Shown piece after piece: positions 36,310 to 45,825 of a stretch of 64,000 bases of DNA (position 1 is its first letter; each line of letters starts with the position of its first letter). The notes under the pieces are model-generated. The model saw nothing but the letters and a program-made list of their open reading frames with translations, had not been told where the DNA came from and made no database searches. The translations under genes and the position numbers were made by a program. Source of the stretch: Cornus controversa (Eukaryota > Streptophyta > Magnoliopsida > Cornales > Cornaceae); assembly GCA_026545225.1 (NCBI GenBank), contig CM048845.1:120035033-120099032 (forward strand), written 5' to 3'.

Positions 36310-36522
36310 ATGAACCTACAAGAAGCTGCAGTTTTCTGTTCCTCTTTTCCACTTTTCGACTGTGTTTTGGGTATTCTGTTTTTTCTTCTCTCCTCTCCCC
36401 CGGATTCCAGCAAAAACTCCGGCCAGCAGAACACGAAAGAGGATGAAAGCCACGTTGCTGATGCATGTAATGCAGCGGCCCAAAAGCATTTTCGGCAACT
36501 TCAACACATACGGGGAGCTTAA
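36310..36522 (+). CDS. Unassigned small protein with HFRQLQHIRGA tail, copy 2
   Basis: A 70-residue frame, tandem paralogue of 34755-34976, about 1.55 kb downstream on the same strand. It has the same N-terminal plan (MNLQ, Ala-rich, SSFPLFDCVLG, then a Leu/Phe-rich stretch) and the tail AAAQKHFRQLQHIRGA. It has no His run; the middle is Pro/Ser/Asn/Gln-rich. In the 16-codon tail I count five synonymous changes and one replacement (Asn to Lys) between the copies, while the middle has diverged freely. That contrast suggests selection on the tail. A TATA-like CCTATATAG at about 36237-36245 precedes the ATG by about 65 bp. Family and function are unknown. Confidence 0.7.
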   Translation: MNLQEAAVFCSSFPLFDCVLGILFFLLSSPPDSSKNSGQQNTKEDESHVADACNAAAQKHFRQLQHIRGA

Positions 36523-37095
36523 TTGTACTTCTTGATAAATTCAATCTGTTTTTTTTTAGCAGCATGTTTAATTCAGTGAAAATTAGCTTCCAAACTGAAC
36601 TCCAACTCCTACTAGCTAGCAGTTTAACTAGGTTTTTCTTTTCCTTTGAATTTTGTCCTTGTTTTTGTTCTTGTGTGATGTCTATTAAAAGCTAGTATCA
36701 ATGCATGTGTGCTTTTGTGCATATATATATATATATTTCACAGAGAGACCATTATATATTTGTGGCAAACTGGTAGATACTTTTTCTTATTTTCCCAATT
36801 AAGCTCATCCTAATCTCACAACAGCAATATCCATACCTCTTTCTTTTCATTATTTTCCAATTTTCACCTTCAGTTTCTATGAATATTAAGGATGCCTTCT
36901 GGAGGGTAGAGGTTCTATATGCATAAATGGGATCGGCTAGTCGATACATATCATAACTGATGTCAACTTACTTAGAGTTCTTCTAATAGATCAAAGTACT
37001 AGCTTTTCTAGTTGGGTTAACCCTAAAACTTGAGTTAATAATGCTGTTAAAGAAGTGCAAATTAATGTTTCCATCATAATTTACAAACAAAATTA

Positions 37096-37752
37096 AGGGC
37101 CGTTTGGTGTACCGTTTATGTTCAGTGTTTATTATTTAAATGTTTATATAAATAGTGTTTATGTTATAATTTTGTTTATCTATAAATATAAGTATTGTTT
37201 GATAACGAAAAAACGTTTAGCTTATTTTAAAAATTATGAACAAAAAGAAATATTTGTTAACCTTAAATTATTTTTTTCTTTTTAAAATCAACATAATAAA
37301 CTACATAAAAAGTCAAATTCATGCTACAACAAATTTATACAACAATAACATAGTAAGAAATATATATAAAAAAGAAATCAATAATATTGGGTTACATATA
37401 TATCTACACACTGCAAATTATATTGTAAAACTAAAATGACCCACAACACAGAAGGCCTAATCAAGTAGTAGTGGACACGGTTCGATTCCTTACGATTCTT
37501 GAGAGAACCGGAACTATTCTCAACAAAAACAAAAAATATATAAGTATAGAAAAATTGAAAGTTTTTTAATCTGTATAGAGTAAGAAGAGGAATTTGGAAG
37601 GAATACTCTTACTCTTGAACTTCTTCTTTTACTACTTGTTTTTCATTTTTTTTATTTTTGTTTCCTTTCAACACTGAAAATGAATCAGTGACATGAGTAG
37701 AAAATATCATTTTTGTTTCTTTAACAAGGAGACGATTGAGACTTTTTTTTTT
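37096..37752. other. AT-rich DNA left of the second Mutator-like element
   Basis: It opens with GGGCCGTTTGGTGTACCG, the look of a MITE terminus, followed by TGTTTAT-type repeats that recur inverted near 39720-39780. No gene is supported. Confidence 0.45.
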
Positions 37753-39459
37753 GGTAAAATACACTGACCTCTCTTGAAGTTTGGCCTAATTACACACAAC
37801 ATCAAACTTATGCATTTTGTTACACTGTGTTCCCCTGTCGTTTGGCCCGTTACACACATACTCCCTTCCGTCCAAAATTTGACAAAAAAATTTGTTGCAA
37901 TGACCAAAATATCAGTTAACCCATTTAAAAAGACATTACTATCCTTGGAATGTCATCAAATTACGAAAATATCTTATTTTAGTGGACCAGATTACCCTTC
38001 TCTCTAAATGAAACTCACATACTGTAATTTAAATTATCTTTACATGCAATCAAATTAGAAGAAACCTCTGCAATTCGGAACTAATTCAATGTAATGTGTC
38101 TCAGCTCTTATCTTTGAACATACGGGTATAAACACAACCAACCAGGGCATTCTTTTAATAAATCAATTGACATTATATACCAGTTAATTGGGAAACTTTA
38201 ATATTATAATCAGGAATTGACTGTTATAGATATATATATATATATAGTCCAATAACGGGGTAAATGTTGATGTTTTAAATAAAAAAACAAATAATATATC
38301 TTACTAATTCTTACAAATTTGAAATATTAATCAAGTCTGAATCTTAAGTTTGAAAGATGGAACACTTGTGGAAACCATGTTTATTATGGTCACTTTGTCA
38401 CAGCAATCCGTTCAAGTCTATTTATTTTTCCTTTCCTTTCTCATTGCAATGTGATGGACTTGATCTCATAGATTCCTTCCATCTGGGTCTTTCTCAAATC
38501 CATCAATGGAAGACTCATCACCCATTTTCATCCAACAAATCCTTCAATTCTAAGACCCATACCTAGAATCCTCTCCAAAGCCACAACCTTTCAACAAAAA
38601 CATCAACATCATGATGTGCCTCCGGTGGTCCAGCAGGAGGTGCGTCAGTTTCCGGCAGAGGTAAGGAAGATGCAGATAGGGAGGGTAGGTACTATTGGAG
38701 GTAATAACGAAAGACTGAAAGTTCTTAGGAGACCGAACGGTGAATACGGACCGATAGTGATCACCGGTAGGTTCGTCGGCGATTCGGAGAGAATGTCAAA
38801 CAACGGCCTCGTCAAGCCAATGCAACACCTCTTCATCAGAATCGTGAAATCTCTGGACTAACACAGAACAAGAGTCCGTATGAAAAAGATTTGTACATCG
38901 AGTCACTTCGTTAGATTGAAACCGACCAGTTATAGACTGAACGAGCTGTCGGCGATGCACTTCCCGAATCTTGGAGCTCCAATGCACCGGATGTTGCTCA
39001 TATGCACTCGAAGGTCTATTAATCTCCAAAGCTTTGGTATTTGAGAATTATCGTCATCGAAGCTCAAGGCCTTCACATTGTTTCGAATCTACCTCCATCG
39101 TCAGTGCCTGAGATTTGATTCAAAACACACCTAGGTACGAACCAGGTGATGAGCGAATAGTAATGAACAATCACAACTCCACATTCTTATAGCATCAAGA
39201 CCTGTGCAGTGTCACAGTGTGCATTAGGTGGAGAGAGAAGGAAAATTTTTTTATACGCAGGCAAAATGGTAATTTGATATACCCAGATATTTTATTATTT
39301 TTAACAATAAAATATAAGTGGTAAAATGTTAAAATTACTATAAAATTTAACGTCTGTTTTGCCAATCCGTTACAGGGGAGGTCAGTGCAACAAAATATAT
39401 AAGTTTGATATTGTATGTAATTAGGCAAAACATCATAGGAGGTGAGTGTAATTTATCCT
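37753..39459. mobile_element. Second Mutator-like element of the 10108-11726 family, with GC-richer cargo
   Basis: The left end GGTAAAATACACTGACCTC and the reverse complement of the right end, GGATAAATTACACTCACCTC, are inverted repeats. They continue through GCCTAATTACA and ATCAAACTTAT to about 90-100 bp. The ends match those of 10108-11726, so both belong to one family. The flanks are T runs (at least 8 of 9 identical), which fit a 9-bp TSD but are weak proof. No transposase is seen. The centre (about 38340-39190) is clearly less AT-rich than the arms and has an open stretch at 38616-38861, suggesting captured gene fragments (Pack-MULE-like). Confidence 0.75.
38340..39190 (+). pseudogene. 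Possible captured gene fragment inside the Mutator-like element
   Basis: This block is less AT-rich than the TIR arms and has codon-like composition. The plus strand is open over 38616-38861 (81 codons, with GTG rather than ATG as the first codon), reading a Gly/Arg/Val-rich sequence with RPNGEYGPIVITGRFVGD. I do not recognise the source. It has no clear promoter or start codon, so I treat it as a transduplicated fragment rather than a gene. Confidence 0.35.
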
Positions 39460-40351
39460 TTTTTTTCTTTGTACCTAATATTATTTTTTCTTAAGGCAAT
39501 TGATATTCTTTAATTCTGTCTATACTTATAATTCTAATATTTTTATCGTTATATCAAGAAATAGTCTTTTATAATTTTTTTCTTTTTTATTTTCTCACTT
39601 TTGGTGTCAATTTTTAATTAAAATAATATAATCATCATTTTAGATAATACAAGAAAAAAGAAAAAATATTTTTTTTAATAAACATAAATACTAAAACATA
39701 AATTATAATATTGTTTTAAAAATGTTTTGACAATTTATAAACAAAATAAAAATTTTATAAACAATAAACACTAACTGTTAACGATGATAAGAGGTCATGA
39801 CTAGGGTTTCACAAACACAGGACATAGTTTCCCTATTCGCACAGATATTATATATTGTACCAATTATTATACTTCAATCAACCATTGCTATTAAAGTTGA
39901 TACTTAAGAAAGGGCTACTCAGAAACAAAGTGCAGATGCTATCAGGTGCAAATGACAAAATTAGGATAGTGGGTACCCCCACATTCTGTCTGTGTCTCCA
40001 TCCTAGGTGCATGCACCATAAATAATGGCCTAACTAATCTGATAAATTTATCTATGAAACCTTTTTTGCCACATTGGCTGCCTATCGAAATCAAGACCTA
40101 AAAGCAAAGGGAACATCTTTTATGTCGAGAGGGAAAATTAATTATTACTGCAGGATTTTTCATGATAATAGAAGATAATATAAAAATATAAATTTTATAT
40201 TGGTGAAAACTTTAAATCCAAGGTGCCTCCATGATATCCAATACTTTCTCGAGATCTCAGCATTGATTTAGTGGATATAAATAGTACTACATGATCAACT
40301 TTACAAGAGAATTTTCTTATGTTTGTGACATGCATGACACTGATACACCTA
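39460..40351. other. AT-rich intergenic DNA
   Basis: Near 39720-39790 it holds ATAAACA/TTTATAAAC repeats that mirror 37120-37200. Otherwise I see nothing in it. Confidence 0.45.
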
Positions 40352-40615
40352 GGGCTAGTTTGATATATAGAAATGGAGGTGAAATAGAATAATCATTTCA
40401 CCTCTGATTCTCTTTCTCTTGTTTGTTATACTACATTAAAAATAAAATGGTCATTACCTTGAAATGCTCGTTCCAACAAAATCATTCATCTTTTTGAGTT
40501 ATGGAATGACCATTCCTCTTCTTGAGCTATGGAATGGCCATTCCATTCCCACCTCTTATTAAAATCACATTTTCTCCCTTCATTAATTTCTCTCCCTCTT
40601 TTACAACTCATTCCC

Positions 40616-40660
<45 letters not shown>

Positions 40661-41223
40661 ATAGGTATATAAAATTCATTTCTCTCTCGTGTGTGTGTGT
40701 ATATATATATATAATAAGTCATTAGCGTTAATTTCTCTCTCTATATATAATATGTATGTAGTATGTTATATACCTGTCACACGCCTATAAATATATATAC
40801 ATGTCACATGCCCATATTATCATATATATAACTTGCTATATTTTAAGTTGTGAAAGAAAAGGAAGGTTCTTGTTTTATCACTTTCAATTTTTAATAAAGT
40901 ATTATTTTTTTCGTATAAAAGATTATATTAGTCTCTTTACTAGAATAAAAAGCTAGATTATATCTTACTTTAGAAAGTTTTAATTGAATGGGTAATTAAA
41001 TTTTTTTTTTTACATGATAATTAAATTAAAGTTAGCCAAATGTCTCATTTTTAAAACTGATTATGTTTTATAGAAAAGTATAATATGTTGGAAGGTATTG
41101 TCATTCCATTCCTACATCATTCTCTATCCGCAGCCAAATATTATAATGAGAATGGTCATTCCATTCTATTTTCATTCTCATTCTACTCCCATTTTATTTC
41201 ATTTTTGCGTACCAAACTAGCCC
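40352..41223. mobile_element. Probable MITE with GGGCTAGTTTG termini
   Basis: The left end GGGCTAGTTTGATA and the reverse complement of the right end, GGGCTAGTTTGGTACGC, are inverted repeats. GAATGGTCATTCCATT-like motifs sit inside both arms. The subterminal motifs resemble the element at 4094-4876. The core has a 41-bp (AT)n tract at 40618-40658. No clear TSD was found. Confidence 0.6.
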
Positions 41224-42903
41224 CCATTGAATCAATGTTCGGACTTCTTCTTTGGTAAAGTGGATTCCTTTCCAAAAGAAAACTACACCTAAATGTGAGG
41301 ACTCCAAACAAAATACCTCAAAAAAAAAAGTAGAAACATGACTGTAAGTGCATCAAATAAATTATCTTTTTTCTTTATCCAACTTCATATTTTTCATTGG
41401 AATGTAACTCAATTTGTTTCCATAAGCCTAGCATCTCATAAGGGGTTAATGATATTGAAGAGAAATATTCTTTGTAGACATGCTATAATATCAAAATTAT
41501 TTAAAATCAATCACTTCTAGAGGTATTCACTTGGTTGGCATATAGTTTTAGGTATGTATAATGATTTGTAAAGTGAAAAGTTATACCTACTATGTAGTAA
41601 ATACAGTGTCCATTCATTTGATTGTGAAAGTGTAAATCTCACTTGTACTATCTAAGAATTGAGAGTGATTCACTTTTCTAATTTCGTGATGTCTTTTACT
41701 ATGCCATTCATTACTCTTGAAGTATACATAAGTTAATATCTCATTTTTTACTCTAGTGACTTTAAAAGGGCTAAGGACAACCTTTATGTCTTATCAAAAC
41801 CAGAAATAAAAAAAAAATCTTCTTTTTCAAAATTTCTGAAGTTAGGATTGTCACCTTCAAAAAAACAAAAAACAAAACAAAAACAAAAATCATGTTTAGT
41901 AATATGTTTTTGTTTTTCTATAGTAGAAATTTCTTTTTTTGAAGAAAAGAGAAAACATAAAAAAGGGTTTCTTATATTTTCGACACCGTAGCTCAAAAAT
42001 GTTTTTGGTACAGTTACTACATTAACACTGTTCATTCTAAATAAAATGTTCATTTCAAATAAAATTCATGCTAAGTATTATTTGTAATATTTTATGTACA
42101 TATTAAATAGTAATAAAAAATATTTTTTAATATATAATATATTATATAATAACTTAAATGATTCTTTGGGACAAAAATATTTATGATTTATGATTTATTT
42201 TATTTAATATTTATAAATTATTATGCAATAGAGACTTCATAATATTATATACCACATTTATATTATATTATATGTAAATATTATATTATAACTAATTTAT
42301 ACTTTATTTATTATAATATTATATTATAATAAATTTTATAATATTATAATATATTATATGTTATTACATATAAGATATTATTTAATATTTTTTATTTATT
42401 ATTATATACTATATGTTAAATATATTATCCATCGCATACTAGTGTTATACATAATGTATATACATGAAGTTTGTGATTTAATCGCAAATGATCATTTGTG
42501 TATCAAATTTTGTAGATGGTGATTCATTGTGTTGTATGGTTGTTATGAATTTTTATTTTTTAGAATACTATTATGACTTTAAATTGGATTATGTATTTTA
42601 TGTTCATGTATGGGTATTATTAGGAGGTGTGACTTTAAATTAGATGTCATATTTTATTATCATGTATTAACTATTGCAAGGGTATGTGAAATCATTGAAT
42701 TGCATACACTATATTTTTGATAACAACAGGTGTTAATAAACGTCATTTATACTTTCTACTTTCATTCAAAAAAACAAAATTATATTTTTGTGATATTGTA
42801 AAAATAGAAAACGAAAACGTTAGTAAACCACTCTAATTTTCTCACTTTAGTTTTACTCTTCTTAAAAGAGGATATTTATAAGTATTTCTGCCTTTATTGA
42901 CAA
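41224..42903. other. Very AT-rich intergenic DNA
   Basis: The part at about 42060-42430 is almost pure A/T with many TATTATA-type repeats. No gene is supported. Confidence 0.5.
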
Positions 42904-43373
42904 TAGGGATGACAACGGGTGGGTCACGGGTTTGCCTAAACCCTCCCTGCCCCGTTGCCTTTAATAGTCTTTCCATACCCGTTGTGGGTATAGGACAAGG
43001 AGGGAACTCAAATCCTATCATCGCCCTGTTGGGAGACGGGACAGGGACATATTTATGGAACAATCAGTTTCGTTGCGATTATTTTCGCCCCTATATGTTA
43101 GAGTATAAGAGATATGTTAGGTTAATTTAAAAAATGTAACAATATATATATATATATATTTAAAGTAGGAATATTATATATAATTATGTTTTTACATAAA
43201 ACAATTAGGCAAGGCGAGTTTTTAATGAATTTTGAACCCACCCCGTATCCGTGGTGTGTTTTAGTTTTCTTTTCCATACCCGCCTCTACAAAACAAAAAA
43301 ATGTTTCCAAACCAATCCCATTAGGAATGGGATGGGATGAAACCCGATAGGGCGGGTAAAATTGCCATCCCTA
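42904..43373. mobile_element. Small hAT element whose TSD is split by a later MITE
   Basis: The ends TAGGGATGACAACGGGT and (reverse complement of the right end) TTAGGGATGGCAATTTTACC are inverted repeats with an hAT look. The left flank is ATTGACAA (42896-42903). The matching ATTGACAA lies at 43842-43849, directly after the PIF-type MITE at 43375-43839, which inserted into the TAA at the hAT element's right border. The element is 470 bp and has no coding capacity. Confidence 0.85.
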
Positions 43374-43374
43374 A

Positions 43375-43839
43375 GGCCCAGTTTGGTTGAAAAGAAATGA
43401 AAGGAAAAGAAAGGGAATGAAATTGAGGGATATGTTTTTTTGTGTTTGGTATAAATTTTTTAATGAAAATGTAAAGAAATGGAAGGATTTGGATGAATAA
43501 ATTAAGGATGAATAGTAGCTTTTATTATTCTTCTAAAAAATGGAAGGAAATGAAAGGAAAGATTTGTATTTTTTAATGAAACTTTGTTAATACCAACTTT
43601 GTCTTATTTTGATAAAAACTAAAATTTGTCTTTTAAATATAAAAGGGTATAATGGTAAATTTTTTAAAATAGTTTCATTTCTCTTTTTTCTCTAAACATG
43701 TTAACTATCATTTCTTTTCTTTTCTTCTAATAACCAATCAAACACGATAAAAATTTAACACTATCATTTCATTTCCTTTTCTATTCTTTCATTTCTAATA
43801 TTTTCCGTTCTTTTCTTTTCCGTTGTACCAAACATAGCC
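43375..43839. mobile_element. PIF/Harbinger-type MITE, TAA TSD
   Basis: It starts GGCCCAGTTTGGTTG and ends CCAAACATAGCC, with TAA at 43372-43374 and 43840-43842. A 3-bp TWA TSD with GGCC..GTTTGG termini is characteristic of PIF/Harbinger MITEs. It is 465 bp and rich in GAAATGAAAGG-type motifs. Confidence 0.88.
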
Positions 43840-43849
43840 TAATTGACAA

Positions 43850-44344
43850 GGAGACAAATTCATTTAGACATGAGAAATGCTACACTAAGGTGTTGTTGAT
43901 AAAACTAAAAACTAAGTACTGAAAATTTTAAGAGTTGAATTTTAAGTACTGAAGTTTTTAAGTGATAATTAAAAAATAAATATTTTTTGATATTTAGGTG
44001 TTGTTTGATAAAAGTAAAAATTTGAAGAGTTGAATTTTAAGTGCCGAAATTTTTAAGTGGTAATTAAAATATAAATATTTTTTGATATTTTTTTGACTTT
44101 TCAGCGTTCAACATTTCGTGATAAGTGACATCTCTATCACTTATAATTTTATTCAATTTTAAATGGTGCTTACCGTTTTAAGTGATATTCAAATTGTGTT
44201 ATAAAACGCATTTAATTAAATAAACGCTTAGTATGTTCAGAAATAAGCACGAGTTTTCAAACAACATCTAAATTTTAAACCAATAAACAATGTGACATTT
44301 ATATTTTTTGAGAAATTATTTTTGAGTTATTTTTTCATTCCAGT
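43850..44344. other. AT-rich spacer between MITEs
   Basis: It contains two diverged copies of a GTTGAATTTTAAGTACTGAA-like motif (about 43930 and 44030), a short local duplication of about 100 bp. No gene is supported. Confidence 0.5.
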
Positions 44345-44697
44345 TATATGTTTGGTATAATGGAAAAGAAAAGAAAGAATACCATTAGTAATGAGATAAA
44401 AGAAAATAAAGGAAATGAAAGAATGTTGTTAAACTTTTATGGTGTTTTGTTGATTAGTAAAGAAAAAATAAAAGAAATGATAGTTAATATGTTTAGGGAA
44501 AGAAAGGAATGATAATTATTTTAAAAAATTACCATTATACCCTTTTATATTTAAAAGAACTAATTTTAGCTTTTATTAAAATAAGGGTAAAGTTGGTATT
44601 AACAAAATTTTATTAAAAAAATGGTAGCCTTTTATTTCATTTCCTTCCATTTTATATCATTTTTGGAAGGATAACAAAAGCTACTATTTATCTTTCA

Positions 44698-45151
44698 GGC
44701 CTAGTTTGGTTGGAAAAAAAAAAAGAAAGGAAATGAAATAAAGGGATGTGTTTTTTTGTGTTTGGTATTAAATTTTTAATCGAAAAAAAAAGAAATGAAA
44801 GGATTTGGAGGGATAAGTTAAAGAAGAATAATAACTTTTGTTCTCCTTCAAAAAGTGAGAAGAAATAGAAGGAAAGGGAATGAAATATTACAATTTTTTA
44901 ACGAAACTTTGTTAATACCAACTTTACCCTTATTTTGATAAAAGTTAAAATTTATTCTTTTAAATATAAAAAATTATAATGGTAAAATTTGTAAATAGTT
45001 TCATTTCATTTCTTTTTCTAAACATGTTAATTATCATTTCCTTTCTTTTCTTTTGCTAATCAACCATGATAAAAATTTAACACTATTATTTTCTTTTCTT
45101 TTCTCTCATTATTAATGTTATCGTTTCTTTTTTATTGTACCAAACATTGCC
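44698..45151. mobile_element. PIF/Harbinger-type MITE nested in an older copy
   Basis: It starts GGCCTAGTTTGGTTGG and ends CCAAACATTGCC. It is followed by TAA (45152-45154) and preceded by TCA (44695-44697), a TAA with one change. It is the same family and orientation as 43375-43839, 454 bp long. Confidence 0.85.
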
Positions 45152-45256
45152 TAATTTATCACTCCAAATCCTTCCACGTTCTATCTTTTTCATTAAAAAA
45201 TACATAGAAAAAAAAAAAACCATATCAGTTTATTTCCTTCCCTTTCTTTTCCTTTA

Positions 45257-45665
45257 CGCTTCGTTTGGATAGACACAAGAGAAAAGAAAGGAGATGATAA
45301 CATTAGTTATGAGAGAAAAGAAATGAGAGGGGAGGATAACAACAAACTCTATTTATGTTTGGATAAATAGGAGAGAAAAAAAGGAGATGATAGTATTCTT
45401 GTTTTGATAAGATAGTGGAGAGAAATGATAACGACTAAATTACTATCATATCCTTTTATACTTATGAGACATGAGTGAAATAATAATTTTTTCTTTTTAA
45501 TTGTTAAGGGTAGTTTAAAAATTATAAAAATATTACTTAAGCACTATCATTTTTCTCATAATCTTCTCATTTTTTAGAGGACATAATATGAGGGATAACG
45601 AGGGATCTTATCCTTTTCTTTCTTTTCACTCTTTATCCTTCCAATTCCCTCACTCCAAACGTGCC
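45257..45665. mobile_element. Second nested MITE, TTA TSD
   Basis: It runs from CGCTTCGTTTGGATAG to CCAAACGTGCC, flanked by TTA at 45254-45256 and 45666-45668. Its interior has GAGAAAAGAAAGGAGATGAT motifs and differs from the other PIF copies, so it is a separate subfamily. It lies about 160 bp upstream of the next gene's start codon. Confidence 0.82.
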
Positions 45666-45825
45666 TTAATTTATTTCCAACCAAAATGACTGTGAATAAA
45701 AAAAAACAAGAGAGGGTAAATTATCATTCGAAGCCCTTGCGATCGAAGTCGAACCTTGGGCCATTTGCAGAGTCGCGCTGCTACCAATACACGATAGTCA
45801 CAGAGAGAGAGATAGAGAGAGAGAG

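Larger units (their letters stand above)
34690..37095 (+). repeat. Tandem duplication, two units of about 0.9-1.15 kb
   Basis: Unit 1 is about 34690-35840 and unit 2 about 36230-37095. Similarity includes the leader, coding ends, 3' region (TGTGTGATG.CTAT.AAAAGCT), the block CAATCTCACAACAGCA/CTAATCTCACAACAGCA, and a far block with GAGTTAATAATGCTGT/TAGTTAATAATACTGT. Indels separate the blocks, so the duplication is not recent. Confidence 0.8.
44345..45690. mobile_element. Inverted PIF-type MITE interrupted by two later MITEs
   Basis: Read backwards, this matches 43375-43839. Its arms are 44345-44697, 45152-45256 and 45666-45690, which join up when the MITEs at 44698-45151 and 45257-45665 are removed. 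The last piece reads TTATTTCCAACCAAAATG, corresponding to the CAACCAAACTGGGCC end of the other copy. Confidence 0.7.

Noticed and set aside
38616-38861. Independent 81-residue gene inside the Mutator-like element
   Set aside because: It opens with GTG, not ATG, and has no visible promoter. It is better explained as captured sequence and is listed as such.
40486-40725. Open frames rich in Ile-Tyr repeats, here and at other (AT)n tracts
   Set aside because: The proteins are translations of the AT microsatellites and have no other support.
44145-44265. tRNA or other small structured RNA
   Set aside because: I looked for A and B box motifs and cloverleaf pairing here and in other less AT-rich patches but found nothing convincing.
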